A DNA stretch of 64,000 nucleotides, taken from an uncultured Eubacteriales bacterium (GTDB lineage: Bacteria; Bacillota; Clostridia; Oscillospirales; Oscillospiraceae). Made by a program: the position numbers and the translations under genes. The notes beneath the pieces were generated by a model. That model was not told the origin of the DNA and made no database searches. It saw only the letters and a program-made list of their open reading frames with translations. Shown piece by piece: positions 24,251 to 32,579 of the stretch (position 1 is its first letter; the number at the start of each line of letters is the position of its first letter). The DNA lies in the NCBI GenBank assembly GCA_900545515.1, contig UQZA01000001.1, positions 62,001-126,000 of the forward strand, given 5' to 3'.

Positions 24251-24909
24251 CCGATTACCGGCAATTTCGCCTCTCCAAGCTGAATGACCCCACCTTTTCC
24301 CACCTGAAGCTGCTGCTGTACTGGCCCATTTACGGCCTGGTCTTCCTGACCCTGGAGCGGTTCTTGCATCTGGACTACCACACCATCTACACCCCCCTGG
24401 ACGACCTGGTGCCCTTTTGCGAATACTTTCTCTTTCCCTACCTGTATTGGTTCGTCTTCCTCATCGGCATGCACCTGTACCTGCTGCTGTTTGACACCGC
24501 CGGCTTCCGGAAGTTCATGTGGTTCATCATCCTGACCTACACCGCCACCTGCATCATCTACCTGATCTACCCCAGCCAGCAGGAGCTGCGCCCGGAGACC
24601 TTCCGGCGGGACAATCTCTTGACCCGGTTTATGACCTGGTTTTACGCCTTCGACACCAACACCAATGTGTGTCCCTCTCTCCACGTCATTGGCTCCCTGG
24701 CCGTCCTGGCCGCCGCCTGGAACACCCCCCGCTTCGCCACCCCTTTGTGGCGCACAGCCTTCACCCTGCAGGCCGTCCTCATTTCCATCTCCACCGTCTT
24801 CCTGAAGCAGCACTCCCTCCTGGACATTCCCCCCGCTGTGGCCCTCAGCGCCATCGCCTATTACCTGGTCTACATACGCCGCCCCCGGCGGAGCAAGCCA
24901 GCTTCCTGA
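24247..24909 (+). CDS. PAP2-family membrane phosphatase
   Basis: A 220-residue membrane protein with about five to six helices. PAP2 motifs are partly kept: a YPSQQELRP segment for the first, NVCPSLHV for the second (PSxH), and KQHSLLDIP for the third (xxHxxxD). It should hydrolyse a lipid phosphate such as phosphatidate or undecaprenyl pyrophosphate. Coupling (ATGA overlap) with the glycolipid transferase suggests it supplies diacylglycerol for that enzyme. Confidence 0.85.
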   Translation: MTDYRQFRLSKLNDPTFSHLKLLLYWPIYGLVFLTLERFLHLDYHTIYTPLDDLVPFCEYFLFPYLYWFVFLIGMHLYLLLFDTAGFRKFMWFIILTYTATCIIYLIYPSQQELRPETFRRDNLLTRFMTWFYAFDTNTNVCPSLHVIGSLAVLAAAWNTPRFATPLWRTAFTLQAVLISISTVFLKQHSLLDIPPAVALSAIAYYLVYIRRPRRSKPAS

Positions 24910-24920
24910 AAACCAAGTTG

Positions 24921-24962
24921 CACCCCGACAGAGCGGAAATCACTTCCGCCCTGCCGGGGTGT
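24921..24962 (+). terminator. Imperfect hairpin after the PAP2 gene
   Basis: CACCCCG and CGGGGTG enclose a second pair GCGGAA/TTCCGC, just after the PAP2 stop and before the convergent regulator gene. No U-tract. Confidence 0.4.
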
Positions 24963-25035
24963 ACGCTTGGATATGAATTTTCCTTTTCATCAGACGCTGG
25001 GGCCCCATACAGTCCGTGCTCCAGAGGTCCGCCCG

Positions 25036-26148
25036 TCATCCCAGAATTGTAGTTTCCACCACCTTGAGGAAATTCCGAATTGCCTCTGGGTCTGTGCGGT
25101 AATAATTTTTCAGGGACTCCCGCTCCTGCCGAAGGAAGCCGTAGCTGTGGAGCACAGACAGGTTCCTGGACATATGTCCGGGATCAAGCCCCATCTGGTC
25201 TGCCAGCTCGTGGCAGTAGGAGCGCTTTTTGCTCAGGCGCTGCAGGATTTCCAGCCGCTTTTTATCCCCAATGGACTTCATAATTGCGCCAACGCCGCCA
25301 ATGTCCACGTTGAGCCGGCGGGCTGTACTGTCCTTGGTCACGGTGCTGCCAATATACAGGAAATTATGCTCCTGGCAAATCAGAGACGCGCCGGCCATAT
25401 CAAAGACCAGTCTGTCGCAGCTCATCAGTGAATAGGCAACCAAGGTCTTCTCTCCCGCCCCCACAATGGCCGTCTCGTCCGCCGTCCGAACCAGGAAATC
25501 GTGGGGCTCCTGGTGCTTCCACACCTCATCCCAATACTGCTCCATGCCCCCCATGAGCCACGGCTCGTTTTCCAGCGCAGTTTGGAGCTTTTCTGCAACC
25601 GGCTCAATCAAGGTGCGCAGCTCCTCCATGCTGCTCCGGAATTCTCGCAGCGTCTTATAAAGTGTCAGCCGGAAATCCGCAGGCAACTCCAGGGCGTACA
25701 CCTGGTCAAACACATCGCCAGGGGACCCGCACCCAGAGGAAAACTCCAGGCCGGATATGCCGCACCGCCGGATCCATGCGCCGCGTTTCTGAAGGGACTC
25801 CCAGATCTGGCAAATTTCCTCAATGTTTCCCCGAAGATCCTGCACCTTCATGGTGCAAAAGGAGCAGGTGAGCATCAGAGCCAGGCACGTGTCGTCCAGA
25901 TAGCAATCCGTTGCAACTTTTTCAAAATACTTCCGCAGCACGGGATCATTGGGGTCCAGCCCTCCGCACACCTCCTGAGTCAATTTCTGCAGACGTTCCA
26001 TGCGGCGTTGCATCTCTGCATCCATTCCACCGCGCAGCAACCGCAACCGGCTGGCAATGTTCAGAAATGAAATGTTGTTAACATATTTATACAGCATCTC
26101 CACGGTTTCCATCAGAATAAACGGTCCCCGAATAATCTCATAGCTCAT
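25036..26148 (-). CDS. ArsR-like winged-helix regulator with unknown N-terminal domain (paralog 3)
   Basis: A 370-residue protein; ATG 26148 follows GGGGAGG. The N-terminal ~280 residues belong to the same unrecognised domain as paralogs 1 and 2 (here ETVEMLYKYVNNISFLNIAS). The C-terminal ~85 residues contain a clear winged helix: IMKSIGDKKRLEILQRLSKK, then LADQMGLDPGHMSRNLSVLH and a wing ending YYRTDPEAI. It is encoded downstream of the second SLH subtilase, 269 bp away and with its own promoter. Several cysteines in the N-terminal domain (LTCSFCTMKV, RRCGISGLEF, SSGCGS) could bind metal; they are not all kept in paralog 2. Confidence 0.78.
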   Translation of the reverse strand: MSYEIIRGPFILMETVEMLYKYVNNISFLNIASRLRLLRGGMDAEMQRRMERLQKLTQEVCGGLDPNDPVLRKYFEKVATDCYLDDTCLALMLTCSFCTMKVQDLRGNIEEICQIWESLQKRGAWIRRCGISGLEFSSGCGSPGDVFDQVYALELPADFRLTLYKTLREFRSSMEELRTLIEPVAEKLQTALENEPWLMGGMEQYWDEVWKHQEPHDFLVRTADETAIVGAGEKTLVAYSLMSCDRLVFDMAGASLICQEHNFLYIGSTVTKDSTARRLNVDIGGVGAIMKSIGDKKRLEILQRLSKKRSYCHELADQMGLDPGHMSRNLSVLHSYGFLRQERESLKNYYRTDPEAIRNFLKVVETTILG

Positions 26149-26187
26149 ACCGCAACCTCCCCTTGTGTCGCTTCCAACAATATCTTC

Positions 26188-26216
26188 ATCTTAATTGTTT
26201 GGCTTGAAAAAATCAA
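26188..26216 (-). promoter_or_regulatory. Promoter of regulator paralog 3
   Basis: Minus strand TTGATT (26211-26216), 17-bp spacer, TAAGAT (26188-26193), about 40 nt before the start. Confidence 0.5.
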
Positions 26217-26258
26217 GCTGAATCTCAGCCCTCCCGTCCTGCCCTCGGGAGCACGTTC

Positions 26259-26316
26259 GAAGCGCTATGGGGCTTCATTACTTGCGGTGGCAAGTGATAA
26301 AACCCCATAGCGCTTC
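26259..26316. repeat. Long nested inverted repeat in the regulator-subtilase gap
   Basis: A perfect 14-bp stem GAAGCGCTATGGGG / CCCCATAGCGCTTC encloses an inner stem TTACTTGC / GCAAGTGA. A degenerate version with ACTTGCCACTGGCAAGTGAT lies at about 43340. Part of family A. Confidence 0.75.
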
Positions 26317-26337
26317 CGCGCCAGCGCACGTCAGGAC

Positions 26338-26374
26338 GGGCCTGTCGCAAAACGAACACGTTTGCAACAGGCCC
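26338..26374 (-). terminator. Hairpin after the second SLH subtilase
   Basis: GGGCCTGTCGCAAA (26338-26351) pairs with TTTGCAACAGGCCC (26361-26374) with one mismatch, 44 nt past the stop of the minus-strand protease gene. No U-tract. Confidence 0.6.
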
Positions 26375-26417
26375 CGCCATACATAAGTCAGAAATTCCGC
26401 TCCCCAGTGGATGCGGA

Positions 26418-29400
26418 TCACCGTTCCTGGTACCGCATCAGCACGGTAGCCAATTCCGCTCTGGTGGCGGAACCGGTGGGGTTCAACATGATGACCGTGC
26501 CATTGGCGCTGCCCGTCAGGATGCCCTGGGCGACGGCCCAACTCATGGCCTCGTAAGCCCAATCGGAAACCTTGCTGCTGTCTGGGAAACTGTCGAGGGG
26601 CGCCCGGTCTATGGTATCTGCCATCTGATAGCCGGCATAGCGGTACAGCAACACCGCCATCTGTTCCCGGGTCAGGGTGTCATGAGGTCCAAAGGTACCG
26701 TCTCCGTATCCCACCACAATGCCCTTTGCATGGGCCCAAGTAATGGCATCGGAGTACCACCTTCCGGCAGGCACGTCCCGGAAGGCACTGCCAGAACCCA
26801 CTGCAGGACTTCCCTCCATCCGGTAGAGGATGGTAGCCATCATGGCCCGGGTGGTTGCCTGCTGGGGGCAGAAGGTGGTGGATGAGGTCCCCCGCATCAG
26901 GCCATAGGCCACCATATAGTCCACGGCACTGTGATACCAGGCCGTTCCGGACACATCGGTGAAGGTCTGGCTGGGGCAGCCCCTGCCGCCGTGGCAGTCG
27001 CGGTCCAGAACCAGGCGGTCAATGGCCTCTGCCTGTTCCGCGCCGCAAATGGTGCAGGTATAAACCCGCTCTCCATCGGCCTGGTAAGTGGGGGCTTTGG
27101 TGACAACGCCGCCGTCCCAGCTGTGGCTGCCAACCTGGATTTGCTCCCTGGTCTCCGGCATCGTGTCGTTCATCTCCCGGGATGTGAGGGTCATGCTGTA
27201 CTCGCAGGTGTAAGCGTCCCGCGGCCGGAAGCGCACCGTGGCAAGAACCTCATCCTGCGCCACGCCGTTCCCGTCTGCAAAGCCAAAGACCAGCTTACCA
27301 GCGGTTCGGTTGACGCTCGTCAGCTCCAATGTTGCGTTGAGGCCATCATAGGAGAGCTGCTCCGGATCATAGGCCAGTTCATACAGGCCATTGGTGAGGG
27401 CTTCGTCTGCTGTGATCTCCACCTCCAGACTTGCCTCTGTCTGCTGTCCGTCCCGGATGCCGGAGAGCTCCGCCTGGGCGGCATGCAGACTGTCCTGCAT
27501 ATTCTCCGGCGTGAGGACAGCGTCTTCCACCTGGAAGGTTTCCACAGGCTCCAACCGGGCATTTCTGGCGCCGCTGCCATTGGGTACCACAGAATACACT
27601 GCAACAGGCCATACGCCTTCGCCCACATCTCCCACCAGTTCGGCGGAAAAAGCCCCATCCGCGTAGGGCATTCTGTAAAGCTCATTGGTCACTCCGTTAA
27701 AATAGGACAGATACAACACGGGCGTGTCATTCTCTGTTGTCACGGTCATGGAGCAGTACATGTGATTCTCTCCATCCCCAGGGAAATCCAAGTTGGGAAG
27801 CGCCGGCTCAAAGTAGCCCAGGCCGGCACTGTAGCCTTCGCCGCTTGCATATACGTCAATTTCCCATGGGACACCGGCATTGTCCATAGCAAGGAACAGC
27901 TCCGCCTGGTGGGTCACGCCATTCTGGTCCTCGTAGTCTGTTTCGCCCAGAGAGGTCACAGCCACAAAGCGATCCGCTCCCGTGTACTTCTTCAAATAAG
28001 AGGACATGTCAAAGGCCCGCTGGCTGATTGCCATGGGATCTTGAGGCGTCAGGAACAGGTAGGAGACTACCGCCGCAATCTTGGGGCTGGAAGCTGTGGA
28101 GAAGATCTGGCTATACTCCATATCCCACAGCGGAACGCCTGTGGGGTTCTCCGCCGTGGCCAAGGTTTTGCCAGTATCCAGGGAGACCCGATGCATGGCC
28201 CAGGCGTTTGCCTCGCCGTCCACCAGATAGAACTCCCGGTTGGCGCTGTCATAGGCCAGGGAGGTCAGGCTGGTATCCAGGGCCAGGCCTGGGGTCCAGG
28301 TATCCTCACACGCCAGATTCCAGGAATACAGCATGGGGTTGCCCTCTTTGTCCTGCAACGCGCCGTACACTGTGCTGTTCACCGTGGATACTGTCACCTC
28401 GCAGGTGGCAGAGACCTCCGGAGACAGGGTGGAGGTAGCGGTGATCACGCACTGGCCCTTTTCAACGGCCGTGACAACGCCCTTGGAATTCACCACAGCA
28501 ACCCCACTGTCCGAGGTAGTCCATTGGAGAACATCGGTAACCCATGGCTCCACTGTAGCCTGGATGGTACGGCTGTTACCCTTGGTGAGCTCCAGCTCCG
28601 TGGGATTCAGGGTAATGGATTCCGTCTTCTCCCCGCCGGGCTGGCCAATGGTAACCCGATAGGTCGCCAGATTCATGGCATAGTCATAGGCCTGGATCAG
28701 AATCCGGGGCTCCGCCAGGGTGCCCAGGTTGAACGTGGCAGTCTGCGTCTGGGCCTCCACAGTCTGATTGGGGGCGTAACGGTCCAGCAGCGTACCGGCG
28801 GCATCGTAGACCGCAATGGCCGCAAGATACCGGTTGTCCCGTGCCTCCACGGTCAGCTGGCCGTCTGAATAGGCCGCCTGGAGGATCTCCGGGTCAGTAT
28901 TGTCAATGGTGACCTGGGTGGTGAAGTAAGCTCCGTCCTCCAGAGCTTCCCAGTCAGTAGCGCCGTCTACCCCTACGTAGTACTCCGGCGCCAGGACCAG
29001 GGATACGTTGACGGTGGTCCCCTCCGGGAGCTTGGTATGGTTCTTTCCTGTTCCTGCCCAGTCCAGGTTGAGGCGATTGCCGGTGTTCTGCCAGGCGCCG
29101 GCGTTGGTGTGGTAATAGGCGCCGTATATCTCACCCAGGTCCTGGGCTTCATAAACCTCTCCCGTGGCAGCGTCCGCCACAACCACCCTGGCATCGGCGG
29201 CATTCCGAATGGCCGTGAAGCAAATCCTACTCAGCCGGTCGCCGCTCTGGTTATTCAGCGCATTGCGCTGGGGCAAATAGCTTGCATCCGTGAGCACCGG
29301 GTTTCCGCCGAAGGGATGGGTTTCAGTGTCCCCTGCATATCGGACGGTGATCATATTCCCCTCGGTGCCGTTGAGACTCCCCAGGTAGGGATTCCGGCTC

Positions 29401-32375
29401 TCCAGGCCGAAGCGGAAATCCTGGTAGGTGCCCACATCGTACATGGAAGGCTCGGTCCAGCTGCCGTAGTAGCCCAGAATGGGAATCGAATGGGTGACGC
29501 CCTGAGCGCCCTCTTCTGTGGTCACGGCTTTGGCAAAGGCATAGCCCTGGATGTAAGCGCCTGCCGGATAGTTCCGGTCCAGATAAATCTTCTGTTCCGG
29601 CTCCAAAGAGAGCTTGACATGAATCTGGCTGGAGGCGCCAGGCTGGAGCGTAACGGTGTTGCTCTGCTCCTCCGTCTCCGCAGACTGGGGCGCAATTTCA
29701 CCGCTGTCAAGCCCCTTCAAGAACAGGTAAACATCATATGTCGTCACCAGGCCGTCGCCGTTCCGGTCTGCCTGACCCTCGTTAAAAATGGTTCCTCTGG
29801 CCCCGGTGACATAGTCCAGCAGGGCCTGGCCGTCTGACCTGTCCACCAGGCCGTTTCCGTCGAAGTCCGGTTGCCCCTGGCCAGGATGGAGCGGCTTGCC
29901 GTCTACCGTCCACAGGGCACTGGTCAGAAGTGGAGTCGTAATCGTATCCATATAAGACGCCTGGTCCTCATGGTATACATCCTGGGTAAACAGATCCACA
30001 GACAGGTCATAGGTCTGCTCCTCTTCCGTCAAATTGTACAGGGTGAAGGAGAAATCATAGGTTCCGGTCCGCTCCGGATCGTCGCCCAGCTCCGCCTTGA
30101 TTTTTCCGTCGGCATAGGAGCGGTTGGCGTCCGGGCCCATCAGGATGTAGGACCCTGCGGAAATTGCAGCCCCCACGTTAGCCAGACCTGCGCCCTGCCG
30201 GAGCACCGGATAATAGCCGGTCCCCGCGCCCCCGGTGTTGGTCCTGCCCTGGAAGTCCTCCACAATGGGCACAGCCGTTGACATCAGGAGGCTCTGGCTC
30301 AGGCTTCGGATGCTGAGGCCGGTCTTCTCCGCCAGCCCCTGGTCTTGGATGTACTGGGACACCAGCGCCGCCATGCCGCTGACCTGGGGGGCAGCCATAG
30401 AGGTGCCGGACATCACTTCATATTGGTCCTCACCGCCCACGAACCCTGCGCCGCCTCTGGTTTTGCCATAGACGCAGTAGATGCTGCCGCCGGGGGCGGT
30501 GATCTCCGGCTTTAGCTCCAGAGAACCGGGAACCCCCCAGGAGGAGAAGCTGCTCATGGTATCATAAGCCTGGCCGTACTGGGCAGAGCCAATGTCCTCG
30601 TTGACGGTCACGGAGCCTGCATAGTACAGCACCTGGCCCGCATCATCCTGGACCTGGGTAGATTGAGCCCGAATGGCCTGGGCATCTGCCTGGGTGATGG
30701 ACACGGCGGGGGCGTTGTACCGGTATCCCGTCAGGTCCATGTTGATGATACCGGTGGTATTATTGTAAATGATGGTGGCAATGGCGCCTGCCTCTACGGC
30801 AGCATTGGCCTTCTCGGCAAAGGCGATGCTGCCCCGGGAGCAAATGGCGATTTTTCCCTGCAAGGCATCCCCCAGGGCAGCAAAGTCTTTTGCTGTGCCG
30901 TAGCCATCCAAAAAGACATAGGGGAACTCGCCGCTGATAGAGGTCATGGGCTCGTTGGCGTAGCTTTGGGAGGCCGTATCCGAATAAGACACCGCCCGGT
31001 CCCCGAAGGTCAGGTAGTGGCCGGTGAAGCCGGAGTTATCCACAGAAGCCACCGTCAAGGCGTTGGTATAGGTGCCGGGAGAACCGGCCGTTGCCATGCT
31101 CACGCCATCTGCATACAGTGCGCCGCTGTCTGTTTTCTCCGCCCAGGAGCCAGAGTTACCCGCAGAAATGGATACGACAGCGTCACACTCTGTCAGGGAG
31201 TCCAAAATCTCTCGATAAATGTCTGCACCGGCATAGCGGCTGTTGCCAGGATTGGCAGAGCCCAGGGACAGGTTGATGGCGTCGCAGCCCAAAACGATAG
31301 CGTCTTCTATGGCGGCCAGATAGTCGGAGTCATAGGCGCCTCCTGCCACACCGAAGACCTTCATGACAATGAGCTGCGCATCCGGCGCCACCCCCTGGAC
31401 ATGGCATTCCTCCAGCGCATGGGCAAAGCTTCCATCCTTCCTGGGAATATAGGCATTGGCAGCAGAAATGCCTGCCACGTGGGAGCCGTGCTCACTGGAC
31501 GCATCCAGGATATGGGACAGGTTTACATTCCTGTCCACGTAGTTGAAGCCGAAGGGGATCTTTTCGTTCACATACAGGGAGCTGGCCTCAAAATTTGCAA
31601 GATTCAGCTGATCCAGAACACCTTGAATCTCTTCTTCGTCCAGCAGGTCCAGCTGGGCGACATAGGTGTCATAGTCCACGCCCGCATTCTCGGCATTGCG
31701 CTGGAGGGAGTAGCGGAAAGCGTTGGCCTTGAAGCTCTGGTGGGTGACGTCAATGCCGGTGTCAATCACAGCAATGCGCATACCCTCGCCGGTGTACCCG
31801 GCAGCGTACGCCGTGGGGCTGCCGATCTGGGCGCTGGAGGTAGCCATGTTGGGGTCTGCCACCTCCTGCCTGTCCACCACCATGGGGGAGTAGCAGGTCT
31901 CCAGGATCACATCCTTCACGCCTGGGACAGCCTTTACCGTCTCAATCTGGCCATACTGCAGGCCGGCAGAGATGATGTTGGCGGCCAGGGTCATATTCCA
32001 ATGGACCTCCAGCTTCTCTCCCAGGGCCTGGCTGATCTGGGCGGTGACTGTCTCCTGGTCCGCCCTCAGGGTCTCCCGATAAGCCATAGCTGCATCATTC
32101 TGCGTAATCCCTGTGGTAGAAAATCCGGCCTCCAGAGTGGATTTCTTCTCCAGGAGAATGGAAACCCGCACCATATCCGTATCCCCATAGGGAGCTTCCT
32201 CCCCCGGTTCCGCCACAATGGGCTGTTCCAACCGGGCATCCAAAGCATCGTTGTCAATCTTGGTTACGGTCATGCCTGCTTCCTGTACAGCCAGGGCAGG
32301 ATTTGTGCTGCCCAGGACCAGCAGCAGCGTCAGGGCCAGAGCCAACGCCCTGATAAGCGTCTGTCTTATATGCAT
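26418..32375 (-). CDS. SLH-anchored S8 subtilase with dockerin-like and cohesin-like modules, 1985 residues
   Basis: A secreted giant protease starting at ATG 32375 after GGAGGAGG. Signal sequence to about residue 30, then an I9-like prodomain. Triad: Asp205 (IAVIDTGID), His296 (SEHGSHVAG) and Ser659 (GTSMAAPQV), with a PA-type insert between the last two. Residues about 835-892 hold two dockerin-type calcium loops (DFDGNGLVDRSDGQALLDYV and DRNGDGLVTTYDVYLFLKGL). A bacterial Ig-like domain is at about 1250-1330, a cohesin-like beta-sandwich at about 1655-1745 (ALTNGLYELAYDPEQLSYDG), a Cys-pair module, and three SLH repeats from about 1800. It sits between an SLH adhesin gene and a winged-helix regulator. 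Likely wall-attached protein degradation; dockerin/cohesin contacts could build complexes. Confidence 0.92.
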   Translation of the reverse strand: MHIRQTLIRALALALTLLLVLGSTNPALAVQEAGMTVTKIDNDALDARLEQPIVAEPGEEAPYGDTDMVRVSILLEKKSTLEAGFSTTGITQNDAAMAYRETLRADQETVTAQISQALGEKLEVHWNMTLAANIISAGLQYGQIETVKAVPGVKDVILETCYSPMVVDRQEVADPNMATSSAQIGSPTAYAAGYTGEGMRIAVIDTGIDVTHQSFKANAFRYSLQRNAENAGVDYDTYVAQLDLLDEEEIQGVLDQLNLANFEASSLYVNEKIPFGFNYVDRNVNLSHILDASSEHGSHVAGISAANAYIPRKDGSFAHALEECHVQGVAPDAQLIVMKVFGVAGGAYDSDYLAAIEDAIVLGCDAINLSLGSANPGNSRYAGADIYREILDSLTECDAVVSISAGNSGSWAEKTDSGALYADGVSMATAGSPGTYTNALTVASVDNSGFTGHYLTFGDRAVSYSDTASQSYANEPMTSISGEFPYVFLDGYGTAKDFAALGDALQGKIAICSRGSIAFAEKANAAVEAGAIATIIYNNTTGIINMDLTGYRYNAPAVSITQADAQAIRAQSTQVQDDAGQVLYYAGSVTVNEDIGSAQYGQAYDTMSSFSSWGVPGSLELKPEITAPGGSIYCVYGKTRGGAGFVGGEDQYEVMSGTSMAAPQVSGMAALVSQYIQDQGLAEKTGLSIRSLSQSLLMSTAVPIVEDFQGRTNTGGAGTGYYPVLRQGAGLANVGAAISAGSYILMGPDANRSYADGKIKAELGDDPERTGTYDFSFTLYNLTEEEQTYDLSVDLFTQDVYHEDQASYMDTITTPLLTSALWTVDGKPLHPGQGQPDFDGNGLVDRSDGQALLDYVTGARGTIFNEGQADRNGDGLVTTYDVYLFLKGLDSGEIAPQSAETEEQSNTVTLQPGASSQIHVKLSLEPEQKIYLDRNYPAGAYIQGYAFAKAVTTEEGAQGVTHSIPILGYYGSWTEPSMYDVGTYQDFRFGLESRNPYLGSLNGTEGNMITVRYAGDTETHPFGGNPVLTDASYLPQRNALNNQSGDRLSRICFTAIRNAADARVVVADAATGEVYEAQDLGEIYGAYYHTNAGAWQNTGNRLNLDWAGTGKNHTKLPEGTTVNVSLVLAPEYYVGVDGATDWEALEDGAYFTTQVTIDNTDPEILQAAYSDGQLTVEARDNRYLAAIAVYDAAGTLLDRYAPNQTVEAQTQTATFNLGTLAEPRILIQAYDYAMNLATYRVTIGQPGGEKTESITLNPTELELTKGNSRTIQATVEPWVTDVLQWTTSDSGVAVVNSKGVVTAVEKGQCVITATSTLSPEVSATCEVTVSTVNSTVYGALQDKEGNPMLYSWNLACEDTWTPGLALDTSLTSLAYDSANREFYLVDGEANAWAMHRVSLDTGKTLATAENPTGVPLWDMEYSQIFSTASSPKIAAVVSYLFLTPQDPMAISQRAFDMSSYLKKYTGADRFVAVTSLGETDYEDQNGVTHQAELFLAMDNAGVPWEIDVYASGEGYSAGLGYFEPALPNLDFPGDGENHMYCSMTVTTENDTPVLYLSYFNGVTNELYRMPYADGAFSAELVGDVGEGVWPVAVYSVVPNGSGARNARLEPVETFQVEDAVLTPENMQDSLHAAQAELSGIRDGQQTEASLEVEITADEALTNGLYELAYDPEQLSYDGLNATLELTSVNRTAGKLVFGFADGNGVAQDEVLATVRFRPRDAYTCEYSMTLTSREMNDTMPETREQIQVGSHSWDGGVVTKAPTYQADGERVYTCTICGAEQAEAIDRLVLDRDCHGGRGCPSQTFTDVSGTAWYHSAVDYMVAYGLMRGTSSTTFCPQQATTRAMMATILYRMEGSPAVGSGSAFRDVPAGRWYSDAITWAHAKGIVVGYGDGTFGPHDTLTREQMAVLLYRYAGYQMADTIDRAPLDSFPDSSKVSDWAYEAMSWAVAQGILTGSANGTVIMLNPTGSATRAELATVLMRYQER

Positions 32376-32543
32376 CGTTTGCTTTCCTCCTCCGGAACTT
32401 GTCGAGGGTGAGGCAGGCCTGGTCAAGCCGCCTCCATTCCTTGAAAAAATCTGCCCGATACCAGGAGCCGGACCTGCGCTACCTCCCGGGGCATAGGCGT
32501 ACAGCTCAAGACGCACTGCCTTGGAATGCTCTGGAGCGGTAGC

Positions 32544-32573
32544 CCCCTGGCTTCCCCCGGGGGAAGCCAGGGG
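32544..32573. repeat. Perfect 30-bp palindrome (family A core)
   Basis: CCCCTGGCTTCCCCC followed directly by its exact reverse complement. It lies between the two large surface-protein genes, 7 nt beyond the stop of the upstream one, and may act as a 3'-end hairpin. Truncated copies occur near 8100, 45605 and 53860. Confidence 0.85.
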
Positions 32574-32579
32574 AAGCGC

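Noticed and set aside
30663..32411. 582-codon plus-strand frame opposite the second SLH subtilase, and similar long antisense frames at 8395-9795, 20817-22661, 34050-36494, 37278-39101 and 58906-60756
   Set aside because: Each lies opposite a well-supported gene, has no ribosome site at a sensible start, and its composition is the mirror of third-position G+C bias in the real gene.
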